64,000 bases of DNA from Bradyrhizobium nivariense (lineage in GTDB: Bacteria; Pseudomonadota; Alphaproteobacteria; Rhizobiales; Xanthobacteraceae). Shown one piece after another: positions 31,271 through 40,000 of the stretch. Where the stretch lies: assembly GCF_029846715.1 (NCBI RefSeq), contig NZ_JARVWW010000002.1:186001-250000 (forward strand), written 5' to 3'. The stretch's first letter is position 1; every line of letters starts with the position of its first letter. Below the pieces are notes generated by a model that saw only the letters and a program-made list of their open reading frames with translations, was not told where the DNA came from and ran no database searches. A program made the position numbers and the translations under genes.

Positions 31271-34153
31271 TCAGCCCGCCGGCTCGTTCAGCATGCGCCG
31301 TGCCGCCCTGAGATCGGCGGTCTCGAACCCTTCCGAGAACCGGGCATAAGTTTTGGCGAGCTGTTCGAGAGGATTTTGCAGACCCTGCCAAACCCGAAGC
31401 CGCGCCAGCGACATTTCGGCTCGCAGCCGCCAGGACAATGCGCCCTGCTGTTCGGCGAGCGTAACCGACGCGACGAAATCGGCCTCGGCCGCTTCGAGAT
31501 TGCCGCCATGGGCCTCGAGCTCTCCCCGCAGCCGGAGCAGCTCGGGCATGTCGAAGGCGCCGCCTTCCTGCTCGATCCGCACAATGGTTTCGTGAAGAAT
31601 CTGAATGCCCTCCGCCGATCGTCCCAAAGTGACCAAGCCCCGAGACAGATCCGCGGCGAACGCCGAGGCATAGAGTTCGTAGCGATCGGCGTGCAGGCGT
31701 GGAAGCGCGCTCCGCAAGAGGTCGACGCCGCCGGCTACCTCGCCCCGGGCGATCATGCTCTGCGCCCGAAAACCCGTCGCGACGGCTTCGTAGGGCACGA
31801 GTCCGTGCATGCTCGCATGCGCAGCCAGGCGATCGGTCATGGCCTCGACGGACGACCAGTCGCCAACCCAGCCGAACACCGAGGCGGACCAGCATAGCGC
31901 GATACAATGCATGACCGCGTCGCGCGGCGCTGAAGCGCCGACAAGCGGCCGGACGCATTCGAGCGCACGATCGGGAAAGCCGCGCAGCCATAACACGCGC
32001 GCGAGCGGAATTTGCGGCGTGCGTGAATAGGCGAAATGCCCGGGTTGCGTGCCGCGTAGCGCAGCGTCGTCGCGTACGCCCTGGTCGAGATGGGCTTGCG
32101 CTTCGGCCTGGTCCCCGGCGAGGTGATAGGACACACCGAGCAGCGCTTTGCTGCCGGCGATGCCCGCGGTATCGCCGATCAGGCGCGCGATCCGCTCGGC
32201 ATGAAGCGCAGTCGGCACCAGATGCCGATAGCCGCCGGTCCGGCGGTAGAACATGTTGAGCCGCGACAGCAGCCTGAATGTGTTGGCGTGGTCCCCATGC
32301 GCTTCCGCGATCTCCAGCCCGCGCCGGAGCGCCGCTTCCGCCTGCTCGCTGTTGCGCTCGGTGAACATGAAGGCGTGACCGAGCGTCGACTGAAGCTCGA
32401 GCTCCCATCTGCCGCCCCGGTCGGCCTCGTCGAGCATTGCGAGTGCGCGATCGGACCAGATGCGGGCCTCGCTGAGCAGATTGAGCTCGACGAACAGCCT
32501 TGTGCAGCTGCCGGCGAGCGGCACGCGCAAGCCGGCGCCGTCGTCGTTGGCATAAGCCCATTGCAGCGCCGCGCGGGCGTCGGCGAGCCGGCTCGCGCGC
32601 TCCTGCAAACGGGATGCATGATCGGTGCCCTCCTTATCCCTCATGCCCGCTTCGAGCATGCATTGAACATAGAGAGCGTGACGGCGCGCGATCTCTGCCA
32701 GTTGTCCGTCGTCGGCCAGTTTCTGCAGGGCATAGGCACGCGTTGCGTCGAGCAGGCGATAGCGCCGCGATGCGCCGTCCGGCTGGGCGGAAACCAGCGA
32801 TTTCGCCACGAGTTGCTCCAGCGCCTCGACGACGCGATCCTCCGGCATCTCCTCCCCGGCCGCCACAATTATCGCGCCCTTCAACGTGAAGTGACCTGCG
32901 AAGACGGCGAGGCGCTGAAACACGATCCGCTCGCTCTCGCCGATCAGACCGAAACTCCAGTCGAGCGTGGCGCCGAGCGTCTGCTGCCGCGGCGGCGCCG
33001 TTCGCCGCCCGCGCCATTCGAGCTGCAGCCGGTCGTCGAGCAGAGCCGCCATCTCGCGTAGTCCATAGAGACCGACACGCGCGGCAGCCAGCTCGATCGC
33101 GAGCGCGATGCCATCGAGCTTGCCGCAAATCCGGGCCAGGACCTCAGCATCCTCGTCGGTGATGTCGTCGCGATGCCCTGCGGCGACGGCGCGATCGACG
33201 AACAGGCGCACAGCGGGATACGCCAGCACCTCGCCGGCGCCGAGGCGGGTGCCCTGCGGCGGACCCGGCAGCGGAGCGAGCTCAAAAATCTGCTCGCCTT
33301 CCACCAGCAGCGACTCGCGGCTGGTTGCGAGGATGACGATGCCGGGCGCCTCCCGGTAGATGTTTTCCGCAAGACGTGCGACCTCTTCGATGACGTGCTC
33401 GCAGCTGTCGAGAACGAGAAGCAGCCGCCGGCCACGCAGGAAATTGATGATGCTACCCGAGGGATCATCGTGGTGCACGACGAGGCCGAGCGCGGCGGCA
33501 ACCGTGCTCGCGACCAGGGCCGCGTCCTTCAGCGGACCGAATTCGAGGAAATGGACGTTGCCGTCGAAGCTATCGCACATCTCATGCGCGAGCGCGGTCG
33601 CAACGGTGGTCTTGCCGATGCCGCCCGGCCCTCGCAGCGTGACGAAGCGATCGCGGAGCAAGCGCGCCGCCAACTCGGCCACAGCGTCCTCCCGCCCGAC
33701 CATCCGGTCCAATCGATGCGGCAGAGACGGCGGCGGTGCGGCCCTTTCCGACGCCCCCGACGCCAGCGCCGACACCTCTGCACGCTCGCCACGCCGCACG
33801 GGCGCGACAAAGCAATAGCCCCGGCCTGGGACGTTGGTGATGTAGCGGGCACCATCCTTTCCGTCGCCGAGCACCTTGCGCAGCTCCGCGACATGGACGC
33901 GCAGGCTGATCTCCTCGACGGAGAGTCCGGACCACGCATAGCCGAGAATCTCGTCCTTCGGGACCACTTCGCCGGCGCGGCTGACGAGCAGGCGCAAAAT
34001 ATCCATCGCGCGGCTGCCGAGCCTGACCGGCGAGCCATCCTTCTCCAGCAGCCGCGACCGAAGCGAAAACGGCCCGAACGCGACGGCATCGAAATCCAGG
34101 ATCGTCGCGGCGCCGCTGCCGCGGGGGCCATGTCCTGCCGAGAGCTCGGTCAC
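31271..34153 (-). CDS. Winged-helix STAND ATPase regulator with TPR-like C-terminus (paralogue 3)
   Basis: A 960-aa protein of the same architecture as the 14411 and 27570 proteins but more diverged. The winged helix is at ~26-116 (VPGRGYCFVAPV), P-loop GPGGIGKT at 175-182, Walker B LLLVLDSCEH with Asp ~249, and LAIELAAARVGLYGLREMAA and LDWSFGLIGESE follow. About 480 residues of helical repeats come next. The recognition region differs (AWSGLSVEEISLRVHVAELR), so its DNA target may not be the same. The GTG start at 34153 is used with AGGA at ~-13; no better start is seen. It is divergent from the AraC gene and convergent with the unknown gene at 30532. Confidence 0.85.
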   Translation of the reverse strand: MTELSAGHGPRGSGAATILDFDAVAFGPFSLRSRLLEKDGSPVRLGSRAMDILRLLVSRAGEVVPKDEILGYAWSGLSVEEISLRVHVAELRKVLGDGKDGARYITNVPGRGYCFVAPVRRGERAEVSALASGASERAAPPPSLPHRLDRMVGREDAVAELAARLLRDRFVTLRGPGGIGKTTVATALAHEMCDSFDGNVHFLEFGPLKDAALVASTVAAALGLVVHHDDPSGSIINFLRGRRLLLVLDSCEHVIEEVARLAENIYREAPGIVILATSRESLLVEGEQIFELAPLPGPPQGTRLGAGEVLAYPAVRLFVDRAVAAGHRDDITDEDAEVLARICGKLDGIALAIELAAARVGLYGLREMAALLDDRLQLEWRGRRTAPPRQQTLGATLDWSFGLIGESERIVFQRLAVFAGHFTLKGAIIVAAGEEMPEDRVVEALEQLVAKSLVSAQPDGASRRYRLLDATRAYALQKLADDGQLAEIARRHALYVQCMLEAGMRDKEGTDHASRLQERASRLADARAALQWAYANDDGAGLRVPLAGSCTRLFVELNLLSEARIWSDRALAMLDEADRGGRWELELQSTLGHAFMFTERNSEQAEAALRRGLEIAEAHGDHANTFRLLSRLNMFYRRTGGYRHLVPTALHAERIARLIGDTAGIAGSKALLGVSYHLAGDQAEAQAHLDQGVRDDAALRGTQPGHFAYSRTPQIPLARVLWLRGFPDRALECVRPLVGASAPRDAVMHCIALCWSASVFGWVGDWSSVEAMTDRLAAHASMHGLVPYEAVATGFRAQSMIARGEVAGGVDLLRSALPRLHADRYELYASAFAADLSRGLVTLGRSAEGIQILHETIVRIEQEGGAFDMPELLRLRGELEAHGGNLEAAEADFVASVTLAEQQGALSWRLRAEMSLARLRVWQGLQNPLEQLAKTYARFSEGFETADLRAARRMLNEPAG

Positions 34154-34379
34154 TTCTGACTCATCCTGACGGCCGCTCCATCGAAATGCGGCGCGACTAT
34201 ACCCCGCACCGGTGCGAGGTCCAGCGAGGGCCCTGCACGGAACTCACCCCGCTGCATCGATCGCCACGCGGCGGCCTGTGCTCTCCGGAGTTGGGGCGAG
34301 GCTCCGCAAATATCTGATAAATTGTACAAAACAACGCTTCCCGCGACGAGCTGCCGCACCTGATGCGCATCCACAAAAA

Positions 34380-34404
34380 CTAACAGATCCTAATCACCAC
34401 TAAC
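34380..34404 (+). promoter_or_regulatory. Triple CTAAC box upstream of the AraC-family gene
   Basis: CTAAC at 34380-34384, CTAAT at 34390-34394 and CTAAC at 34400-34404, exactly 10 bp apart, then GGGC. The last box ends 103 bp before the AraC start and lies 227 bp from the divergent STAND gene. This is the cleanest three-box example on the plus strand. The remainder of the 34154-34506 spacer shows no further feature. Confidence 0.6.
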
Positions 34405-34506
34405 GGGCTTCCTGGCCAGCTCACGCCTATCCTCTCAACATCGAAAGCGTGGGCTTTTGCGCGTTTGCCGGTTGCAAACAGCGGCAAAGCCGGGAGAGGA
34501 CGAGTG

Positions 34507-35490
34507 ATGTTGACCAACTTGCAGGCGGCGCATGCCTGGATCGATTTTCCGGCCGGCCCGCGGGATCGCGAGATCCCCCAAGCAACCCAGGCGATCACCC
34601 GGGAGAGCCAATGGCGTCAGATCGATCGCGGCCCCGAGGCTGCTGTCGAAGACATCAATATCTCGCGATGGGAAGATCCGCGGAGCACGTCGACGCACGA
34701 AGCGACGACACCCGAGGATCGCTATTTCGTCGGTATCGCCCTGAAGACCACGCGCGCGAAACTGACGCGGGACCGCCAGATCATTTTCGACGGCACCATG
34801 CCTGCGGGCACGCTGTATCTCACCGCGCCGTCGAAGCCTCTCGGCGTGCAATTCCAGTCGCCCTGCGCCTTCCTGCACTTTCACATCTCCGCGGATCATT
34901 TTCCGGCGCAATTCGCCGCGACCGACGGACTGAATGACCTCGTCCTGCTGCGCGACCCGCTCGCAGCCGAGCTTGCCAAGACGCTGATCGAACACGGCGA
35001 CGCCGCGGACCACCAGTTTACACGCTGCATCGGCCAGACCCTTGCGATGCATCTCGCGCGGCTGGAACTGCCGCGCGCCAGGGTCAATGCCCTGCCGAAA
35101 TGGCGGCTGCGGCGCGTCGAGCAATATATCGCCGATCATTTCCACCGCTGCATCAGCCTGTCCGAGCTCGCCAATGTCGCCGGCCTGTCCAGAATGCATT
35201 TTGCGGCGCAATTTCGCGTCGCGACCAGTTACCGGCCCCGCGAATATCTGCTCAATCACCGAATCGAGCATGCCAAGACGTTGTTGGCGAGCACCGAGCG
35301 GCCATTGGCCGAGATCGCGCTTGCCGTCGGCTTCAGCACGCAGGCGCATTTTTCGACGGTGTTCAAGCGCATCAGCGATCAATCTCCGGCACGCTGGCGC
35401 CTCGCCAGCAAGGACGAACGGCGCGAGATGCAAGCGCTCCCGCCGCGCTGCCGTTCTCCGGAGAGCAACTGGATCAGCGCAGCCGCGTGA
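34507..35490 (+). CDS. AraC-family transcriptional regulator
   Basis: A 327-aa activator-type regulator. The C-terminal ~100 residues hold the two AraC helix-turn-helix motifs (SLSELANVAGLSRMHFAAQF and PLAEIALAVGFSTQAHFSTV, then FKRISDQSPARWR). The N-terminal ~200 residues are a ligand or dimer domain without a clear match. The ATG at 34507 is chosen because GAGAGGAC precedes it; 34465 would add 14 residues. Three CTAAC boxes lie ~100 bp upstream, placing it in the local regulon. Its own targets are unknown. A large repeat block follows the gene. Confidence 0.9.
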   Translation: MLTNLQAAHAWIDFPAGPRDREIPQATQAITRESQWRQIDRGPEAAVEDINISRWEDPRSTSTHEATTPEDRYFVGIALKTTRAKLTRDRQIIFDGTMPAGTLYLTAPSKPLGVQFQSPCAFLHFHISADHFPAQFAATDGLNDLVLLRDPLAAELAKTLIEHGDAADHQFTRCIGQTLAMHLARLELPRARVNALPKWRLRRVEQYIADHFHRCISLSELANVAGLSRMHFAAQFRVATSYRPREYLLNHRIEHAKTLLASTERPLAEIALAVGFSTQAHFSTVFKRISDQSPARWRLASKDERREMQALPPRCRSPESNWISAAA

Positions 35491-35650
35491 TTGCACCAGT
35501 GCCTGTTGGTGCAAGTGCCTGCACTTGCATCGGCTCGCGCCCTTCTCCTCCCGGGCCCGCGAGCCTCTCGGGGCCGTCCCTGCACCCCCACAGGGCGGCC
35601 CCATTTTTCTTCGTCGACGCGCGCCAACTATCTTCATTGCGAGCTCATGT

Positions 35651-35845
35651 CCCGGACGCGCTGCAACGCGCATAGCGCGTCGAAGGCGCGCGTAAACGCG
35701 CTTATGGCGTTGCGGCGCAGAGCCGGGATCCAGGGGCGACACGGTACAATGCGGCGACATGGGCCCCGGCTCTGCAGCGCACCGCTGAACCGGACGATGC
35801 TTCGCATCGCCGGGATAGCGCTGCGCTGCGTCCGGGGCACGAGAG
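35651..35845. repeat. Dispersed palindromic repeat, copy B (of 10672-10833)
   Basis: It begins CCCGGACGCGCTGCAACGCG and ends GCGTCCGGGGCACGAGAG, so its ends are inverted (CCCGGACGC / GCGTCCGGG). The core is nearly identical to copy A but this copy has ~30 extra bases (GCATAGCGCGTCGAAGGCGC and following) near the left end. Confidence 0.85.
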
Positions 35846-35877
35846 CGGAATCCGGCTTAACTTTCGCTTTCAAGACG

Positions 35878-36517
35878 CAGACACGCCTTCGCATCCTCGC
35901 GACTGATTTCGCCCGAGCTTTGCTTGGTCATTCCACCCTCAAATCCAAGAGGGCACAGGGAAGGCCGGGTGCCGGCTGGCACCCGCGGTCCGCTGCGCGA
36001 AAGGTAGCGCAAAAGAACCGCACAGCAGCATACAGGTGTAGCCAATCACTCGGCCTTCCCTGCGCAGTGGTTGGACGGCTTATGCCGTGCTCTCCCGGGA
36101 GCCGAGTTCCTGCTGGCCTCCCTCATCCTCGCAGAAGTCACCGGCACCGCGCCGGTTGACGCAGATGCCGCATCCGCAAGCACTTGACCGTAGCAACGAC
36201 GGCCAGGACCACACGGTTTTGCCGTACGCACGGCTCGCTGTTCACCACCGGTTTCGACGACGTTGTGCACGTTGCCGTCGACCTGATGACGAGACGAACC
36301 TGGCAGCGCCGCTCGTCGGCACGAAGCTTTGGGTTCACGGAGAGCAATCCGCCCTGCCCACGCCTCTCGCACCCGAACGCTGCCGCGTCCACCGCAAGCC
36401 CGGCTCGCGAACGTGACGACCACAAGATCGCCCCTCAAGAATGAGCCGGGATGGGCGACACATACGCCATTTCCGAATTTCGGTAAAGTGGAATATTTTC
36501 GCGCAACGAGGTTGACA
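35878..36517. repeat. 640-bp dispersed repeat, copy B (direct repeat of 11118-11758)
   Basis: Matches copy A over its full length with scattered substitutions and small indels, in the same orientation 24.8 kb away. The arms CAGGGAAGGCCG (35956-35967) and CGGCCTTCCCTG (36051-36062) are conserved. Reading frames are broken between the copies, so it is unlikely to encode protein. Together with copy A it brackets the accessory segment 11967-35490. The remainder of the 35491-36578 gap is the repeat at 35651 and a short hairpin. Confidence 0.88.
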
Positions 36518-36541
36518 GAGGGGCGACACAGCAAGCCCCCG

Positions 36542-36567
36542 TAGCCCGGTTGGCTCCATCCGGGCTA
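36542..36567. terminator. Hairpin downstream of the molybdenum oxidoreductase gene
   Basis: TAGCCCGG (36542-36549) pairs perfectly with CCGGGCTA (36560-36567) over a 10-nt loop, 12 bp after the stop of the minus-strand gene. It resembles the widespread TAGCCCGGATGGAGC repeat. It may act as a terminator or mRNA end, though no T-run is present. Confidence 0.5.
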
Positions 36568-36578
36568 TGGCGATGTCC

Positions 36579-38900
36579 CTACACCGGATCGAACGCCCGG
36601 ATCGGCGGCAGATTGCCGGTGAACTTCTCGACCTCGATTGTCGTGAGCTGGCCGGTGCAGCCCTGCGCGAAGGACGAGGTGCCGACGTCGCGGGTGAGCA
36701 CGTTCGGGTTGCCGTGCACGCAGAGCGGCGCGTCGTCTTCGGGGTCCATCGGGTCGTACCAGGCGCCGGTCGGGAGCTGCACGACGCCCGGCGCGATGTC
36801 GTCGGTGACGTGGACCGCGGCGAGACAGGCGCCGCGCGCGTTGAACAGGCGGATGATGTCGCCGTCCTTGATCGCGCGCGCGTCTGCGTCCTGTGGGTTC
36901 ATACGCGCGACCTCGCGGCCGCGATGTTTGCCTTGAAGCGAATGCCCGCCGAAATCGAGCTGGCTGTGCAGACGCGTCACCGGCTGGTTGGCGACCAGGA
37001 AGCACGGCGCCCCCGGCTTCGGCATGTCGGACTTCTCGAGCCAGACCGGATGGCCCGGACAATCGGCATCGCCATGGCCCGCGATCTTGGCTGAGAATAT
37101 CTCGATGCGACCGCTCGGCGTCGGCAAAGCGTGATTGACGGGATCGTCGCGGAAGCTGCGCAGCCGGCCGCCGTCGTCGGGCTGCTGCGGCACCACCAGG
37201 CTGCCGCTTTCCCAGAATTTTTCAAAGCTCGGCGCCTCCAAACCGCGCGCTTCGAGCGAGGAGCGGGTCGGCTCATAAAGATGTTCCAGCCACTGACGTG
37301 ACGTACGCCCCTCGCTGAAGGGCTCGCGCGCGCCGAGACGTTCGGCGAGGTCGGCAAAGATCTCGTAATCGTCACGCGCAAGGCCGAACGGCTCGGCGAT
37401 CCGGTGCATCGCGACCATCAGGGGATCGTTGCTGGAATAGCCGATGTCTTCGCGCTCGAGCGTCATCGTCGAAGGCAACACGATGTCGGCATGCCGGGCC
37501 GTGGCAGTCCATGCCAGCTCGTGCACGACCAGCGTATCGAGTTTCGCAAACGCCTTGCGCAGACGGTTGATGTCCTGGTGGTGATGGAAGGGATTGCCGC
37601 CGGCCCAGTAGACGAGGCGGATGTCCGGATAGGTGCGCGTCTCGCCGTTGTAGCGATAGGTGCTGCCGGGATTGAGCAGCATGTCGGCGATGCGCGCCAC
37701 CGGAATGAAATCGCGGACAGCGTTGCGGCCCTGCCCCAGTGTCGGCCCCGGCACGTCGTTGACGCGGCGGCCGTAGTAGCCGATCGCACCCAACGAATAG
37801 GCGTAGCCGCCGCCGGCAAGCCCGATCTGGCCGAGCGCCGCCGCCAGCACCATGCCCATCCACACCGGCTGCTCACCATGCTCGGCGCGCTGGAGCGAAT
37901 GGGAGACGGTGATGAGCGCGCGCTTTCCGGCGAGGCGACGCGCCAGCTTGCGGATCGTGTCCGCGTCGACGCCGCAGATCGCGGCGGCCCATTCGGCGTC
38001 CTTGGCCTGGCCGTCGCTCTCACCGGTGAGATAGCGCAGGAACACCGGCCAGCCCTCGGTGTAGCGATCGAGAAACGCCTGATCGTGCAGGCCCTCGCGC
38101 ACAAGCGTATGAACGATGCCGAGCATCAGCGCGGTGTCGGTGCCGGGCACGCAGGTCATCCATTCGGCGCCGGCCTCGACGGGCAGGTCTTCACGCAACG
38201 GACTGACCAGGATGAACTCGCAGCCGCGGCGGCGCGCAGCCTCCATCGCGCCGCGCTCGACATGCTTGCTGATCGAGCCGCCGGCGACCATCGAGTTCTT
38301 CAGCGCCATGCCGCCGAACGCCAGCACGATGTCGGTATCATCAGCGATCTGCTCCCAGGTGACGTTGCGCTTGGTGATGTCCTCGTAGCCGCAGAGGATC
38401 TGCGGCAGCAGCACCGAGGATGCGCCGGAGGAATAGGAATTCACCGAACGCACATAACCGCCCAAGGCGATGTTGAGGAAGCGATGCACCTGGCTCTGCG
38501 CGTGATGGAAGCGGCCCGCGCTCGACCAGCCGTAGGAGCCGCCGAACACGGCGCCGGGCCCGCGCGTGTCACGGATGCGGCCGAGCTCGTCACCGAGCAG
38601 ATCGAGCGCCTTCTCCCAGCTGACGGAGACGAATTCGTCGCGGCCGCGGCGATCGTCCGGGCCCGGCCCACGTTCGAGCCAGCCGCGGCGGATCGCGGGT
38701 TGGGTGACGCGCGCCTGGTGGCGCAACGCGCCGGGGAAATTGTCGATGATGCCGTTCGGATCGGGATCGCCCGCATACGCCCTGACCTCGAGCCCGGCCT
38801 CGCTGTTGCGCGCCGAGAACACGCCCCAATGCGAGGTGTGCGGCTTGAAGCCGTCGGAGAGGTCGAGGCCGGGGTCGGGGAAGCCAATCGTATCGTCCAT
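36579..38900 (-). CDS. Molybdopterin-dependent oxidoreductase, BisC/TorA family
   Basis: A 773-aa enzyme of the DMSO-reductase superfamily. SYSSGASS at ~155-162 holds the Ser expected to bind molybdenum (Ser157) in the BisC/TorA/DorA branch. Other family blocks are VYWAGGNPFHHHQDINRL, ADIVLPSTMTLEREDIGYSS and SGRIEIFS. No N-terminal 4Fe-4S Cys motif is present, again as in that branch. No twin-arginine signal is seen, so it is probably cytoplasmic, like biotin sulfoxide reductase. The start at 38900 has AAGGA 7 nt upstream; a reading to 38951 is less likely. No chaperone (TorD) or cytochrome gene is adjacent. Confidence 0.9.
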   Translation of the reverse strand: MDDTIGFPDPGLDLSDGFKPHTSHWGVFSARNSEAGLEVRAYAGDPDPNGIIDNFPGALRHQARVTQPAIRRGWLERGPGPDDRRGRDEFVSVSWEKALDLLGDELGRIRDTRGPGAVFGGSYGWSSAGRFHHAQSQVHRFLNIALGGYVRSVNSYSSGASSVLLPQILCGYEDITKRNVTWEQIADDTDIVLAFGGMALKNSMVAGGSISKHVERGAMEAARRRGCEFILVSPLREDLPVEAGAEWMTCVPGTDTALMLGIVHTLVREGLHDQAFLDRYTEGWPVFLRYLTGESDGQAKDAEWAAAICGVDADTIRKLARRLAGKRALITVSHSLQRAEHGEQPVWMGMVLAAALGQIGLAGGGYAYSLGAIGYYGRRVNDVPGPTLGQGRNAVRDFIPVARIADMLLNPGSTYRYNGETRTYPDIRLVYWAGGNPFHHHQDINRLRKAFAKLDTLVVHELAWTATARHADIVLPSTMTLEREDIGYSSNDPLMVAMHRIAEPFGLARDDYEIFADLAERLGAREPFSEGRTSRQWLEHLYEPTRSSLEARGLEAPSFEKFWESGSLVVPQQPDDGGRLRSFRDDPVNHALPTPSGRIEIFSAKIAGHGDADCPGHPVWLEKSDMPKPGAPCFLVANQPVTRLHSQLDFGGHSLQGKHRGREVARMNPQDADARAIKDGDIIRLFNARGACLAAVHVTDDIAPGVVQLPTGAWYDPMDPEDDAPLCVHGNPNVLTRDVGTSSFAQGCTGQLTTIEVEKFTGNLPPIRAFDPV

Positions 38901-39231
38901 CGTCTGATCCTTGTTCAGGGCGCGGCACGGTCCCGGCCGCTCCCGTGTCAATTCGGGTGGCAGTATAACGATCCGCTGTTCGATGTCGTCGGGATCAGGG
39001 TCGGCGGAAATGCCGGGCGCTCGTGCAAGGACAGCTTGGCGAACGTTCGAGGGAACGACCGGCGGTGATTGTCAGATCAATTTATTCTTTTATTTTCAAT
39101 GCCTTACCGAGGGCACATTCGGTGCAGCGCGATCCATCTTTCGGTAAGACTTCGTGCGAAATCTCTGGCAACGACAGTGACATTGAAATGTGCGATATGC
39201 CGCCCATCCCCACAGCAACATCGGTCTGATC
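38901..39231. other. Intergenic, no gene seen
   Basis: This 331-bp stretch separates the divergent molybdenum oxidoreductase and RidA genes. I see no credible coding frame, no repeat in common with the other gaps and no strong palindrome. It probably holds the two promoters. Confidence 0.5.
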
Positions 39232-39582
39232 ATGATCAAGCGCGTCTCGCCCTACGAAGGTCTGCTCCACGAAGTGGTCGAGCATAATGGCGTGCTTTAC
39301 ATCGGTGGAATCGTCCCCGAGGACACGAGCCTCGATATGTCGGGCCAGGCAAACGACGTCCTCGGGCAGCTGGCGCACCTGCTGAAGACCCTCGGATCCG
39401 ATCTGGCCAACGTCTTGCAGGTGACCATCTACATGACCGACCTTGGGGAGAAGGCGGAGTTCAATGCGGCCTGGAAGGCGCACTTTGCAGAAGCCCATCT
39501 GCCGGCGCGCGCCGCAATCGGCGTGGCCGATCTCGGTCGGGGCGTCAAACTCGAGATGACGGTCATCGCCGCTCGACAATAG
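39232..39582 (+). CDS. RidA/YjgF family protein
   Basis: A 116-aa trimeric enamine/imine deaminase-like protein. Family blocks are visible: LYIGGIVPED, VTIYMTDLGEKAEFNAAW and PARAAIGVADL, with the key Arg at ~93 for enamine/imine hydrolysis. It lacks the longer N-terminus of the canonical RidA. The ATG at 39232 gives the family length; 39190 would add 14 residues without homology. No good ribosome site is visible. It converges with the GYD gene, and its last 20 bp are overlapped antisense by a possible 35-aa ORF. Confidence 0.88.
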   Translation: MIKRVSPYEGLLHEVVEHNGVLYIGGIVPEDTSLDMSGQANDVLGQLAHLLKTLGSDLANVLQVTIYMTDLGEKAEFNAAWKAHFAEAHLPARAAIGVADLGRGVKLEMTVIAARQ

Positions 39583-39670
39583 TCGCGGTGATCTTCCCGG
39601 TGAGCAGCGACAGCTCGTCGAAATCGATGCCCGCCAGCACGGCTGGATCGATCGCACTTTTCCGGATCAT
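39563..39670 (-). CDS. Possible 35-aa small ORF starting inside a palindromic repeat
   Basis: Translated by hand: MIRKSAIDPAVLAGIDFDEL, then a polar-hydrophobic tail ending in VERR. The ATG lies in the repeat fragment 39654-39677 and starts 3 nt after the GYD stop. No ribosome site is separate from the GYD coding end. The composition looks protein-like, so it could be a short translated tail or a relic of a longer gene cut by the repeat. It overlaps the RidA 3' end antisense by 20 bp. Low confidence. Confidence 0.2.
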   Translation of the reverse strand: MIRKSAIDPAVLAGIDFDELSLLTGKITATIVERR

Positions 39671-39677
39671 GCTCTAG
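39654..39677. repeat. Fragment of the GATCATGC palindromic repeat
   Basis: GCACTTTTCCGGATCATGCT at 39654-39673 is identical to 43731-43750, the right arm of the full repeat at 43703-43754. Its closing CTAG gives the stop codon of the GYD gene. Confidence 0.7.
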
Positions 39678-39967
39678 CCCAGCGAGTTGATGATTTCCCG
39701 ATAGGCGGCTTCGGGAAACGCCTTCAACGTGCGCGTCCGGACGTTTCCCAGCATCCCCAGTTGCAGGCTAAAGCGCGCCGCAACAGCGTCGTCCGGAGCT
39801 TCGAGGATCACGACCATGTCAAAGTCACCCATGGTCAGGTAGAATGATTTGATCTCGCCGCTCATATCCTTGAGAGCTTGCTTCGCAGCGTCCAGACGGC
39901 GTGGCGAGTCCTTCGCCTTCAGGATGCCTTGCTCGGTCCAATTTGCAAGCATGACGTAGGTGGTCAT
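39674..39967 (-). CDS. GYD-domain protein
   Basis: A 97-aa protein of the GYD family, small ferredoxin-like-fold proteins of unknown function. The name-giving motif appears as TMGDFDMVVILEAPDD. It begins MTTYVMLANWTEQGILKAKD, a standard start for the family. The ATG at 39967 has a strong AGGAGGAGG upstream. It is 33 bp downstream of the oxidase subunit IV gene on the same strand, so it is probably the last gene of the oxidase operon. Its stop lies in a repeat fragment. Confidence 0.88.
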   Translation of the reverse strand: MTTYVMLANWTEQGILKAKDSPRRLDAAKQALKDMSGEIKSFYLTMGDFDMVVILEAPDDAVAARFSLQLGMLGNVRTRTLKAFPEAAYREIINSLG

Positions 39968-40000
39968 GGCCGTCCTCCTCCTGGTAAGAAGCAATGGTAG

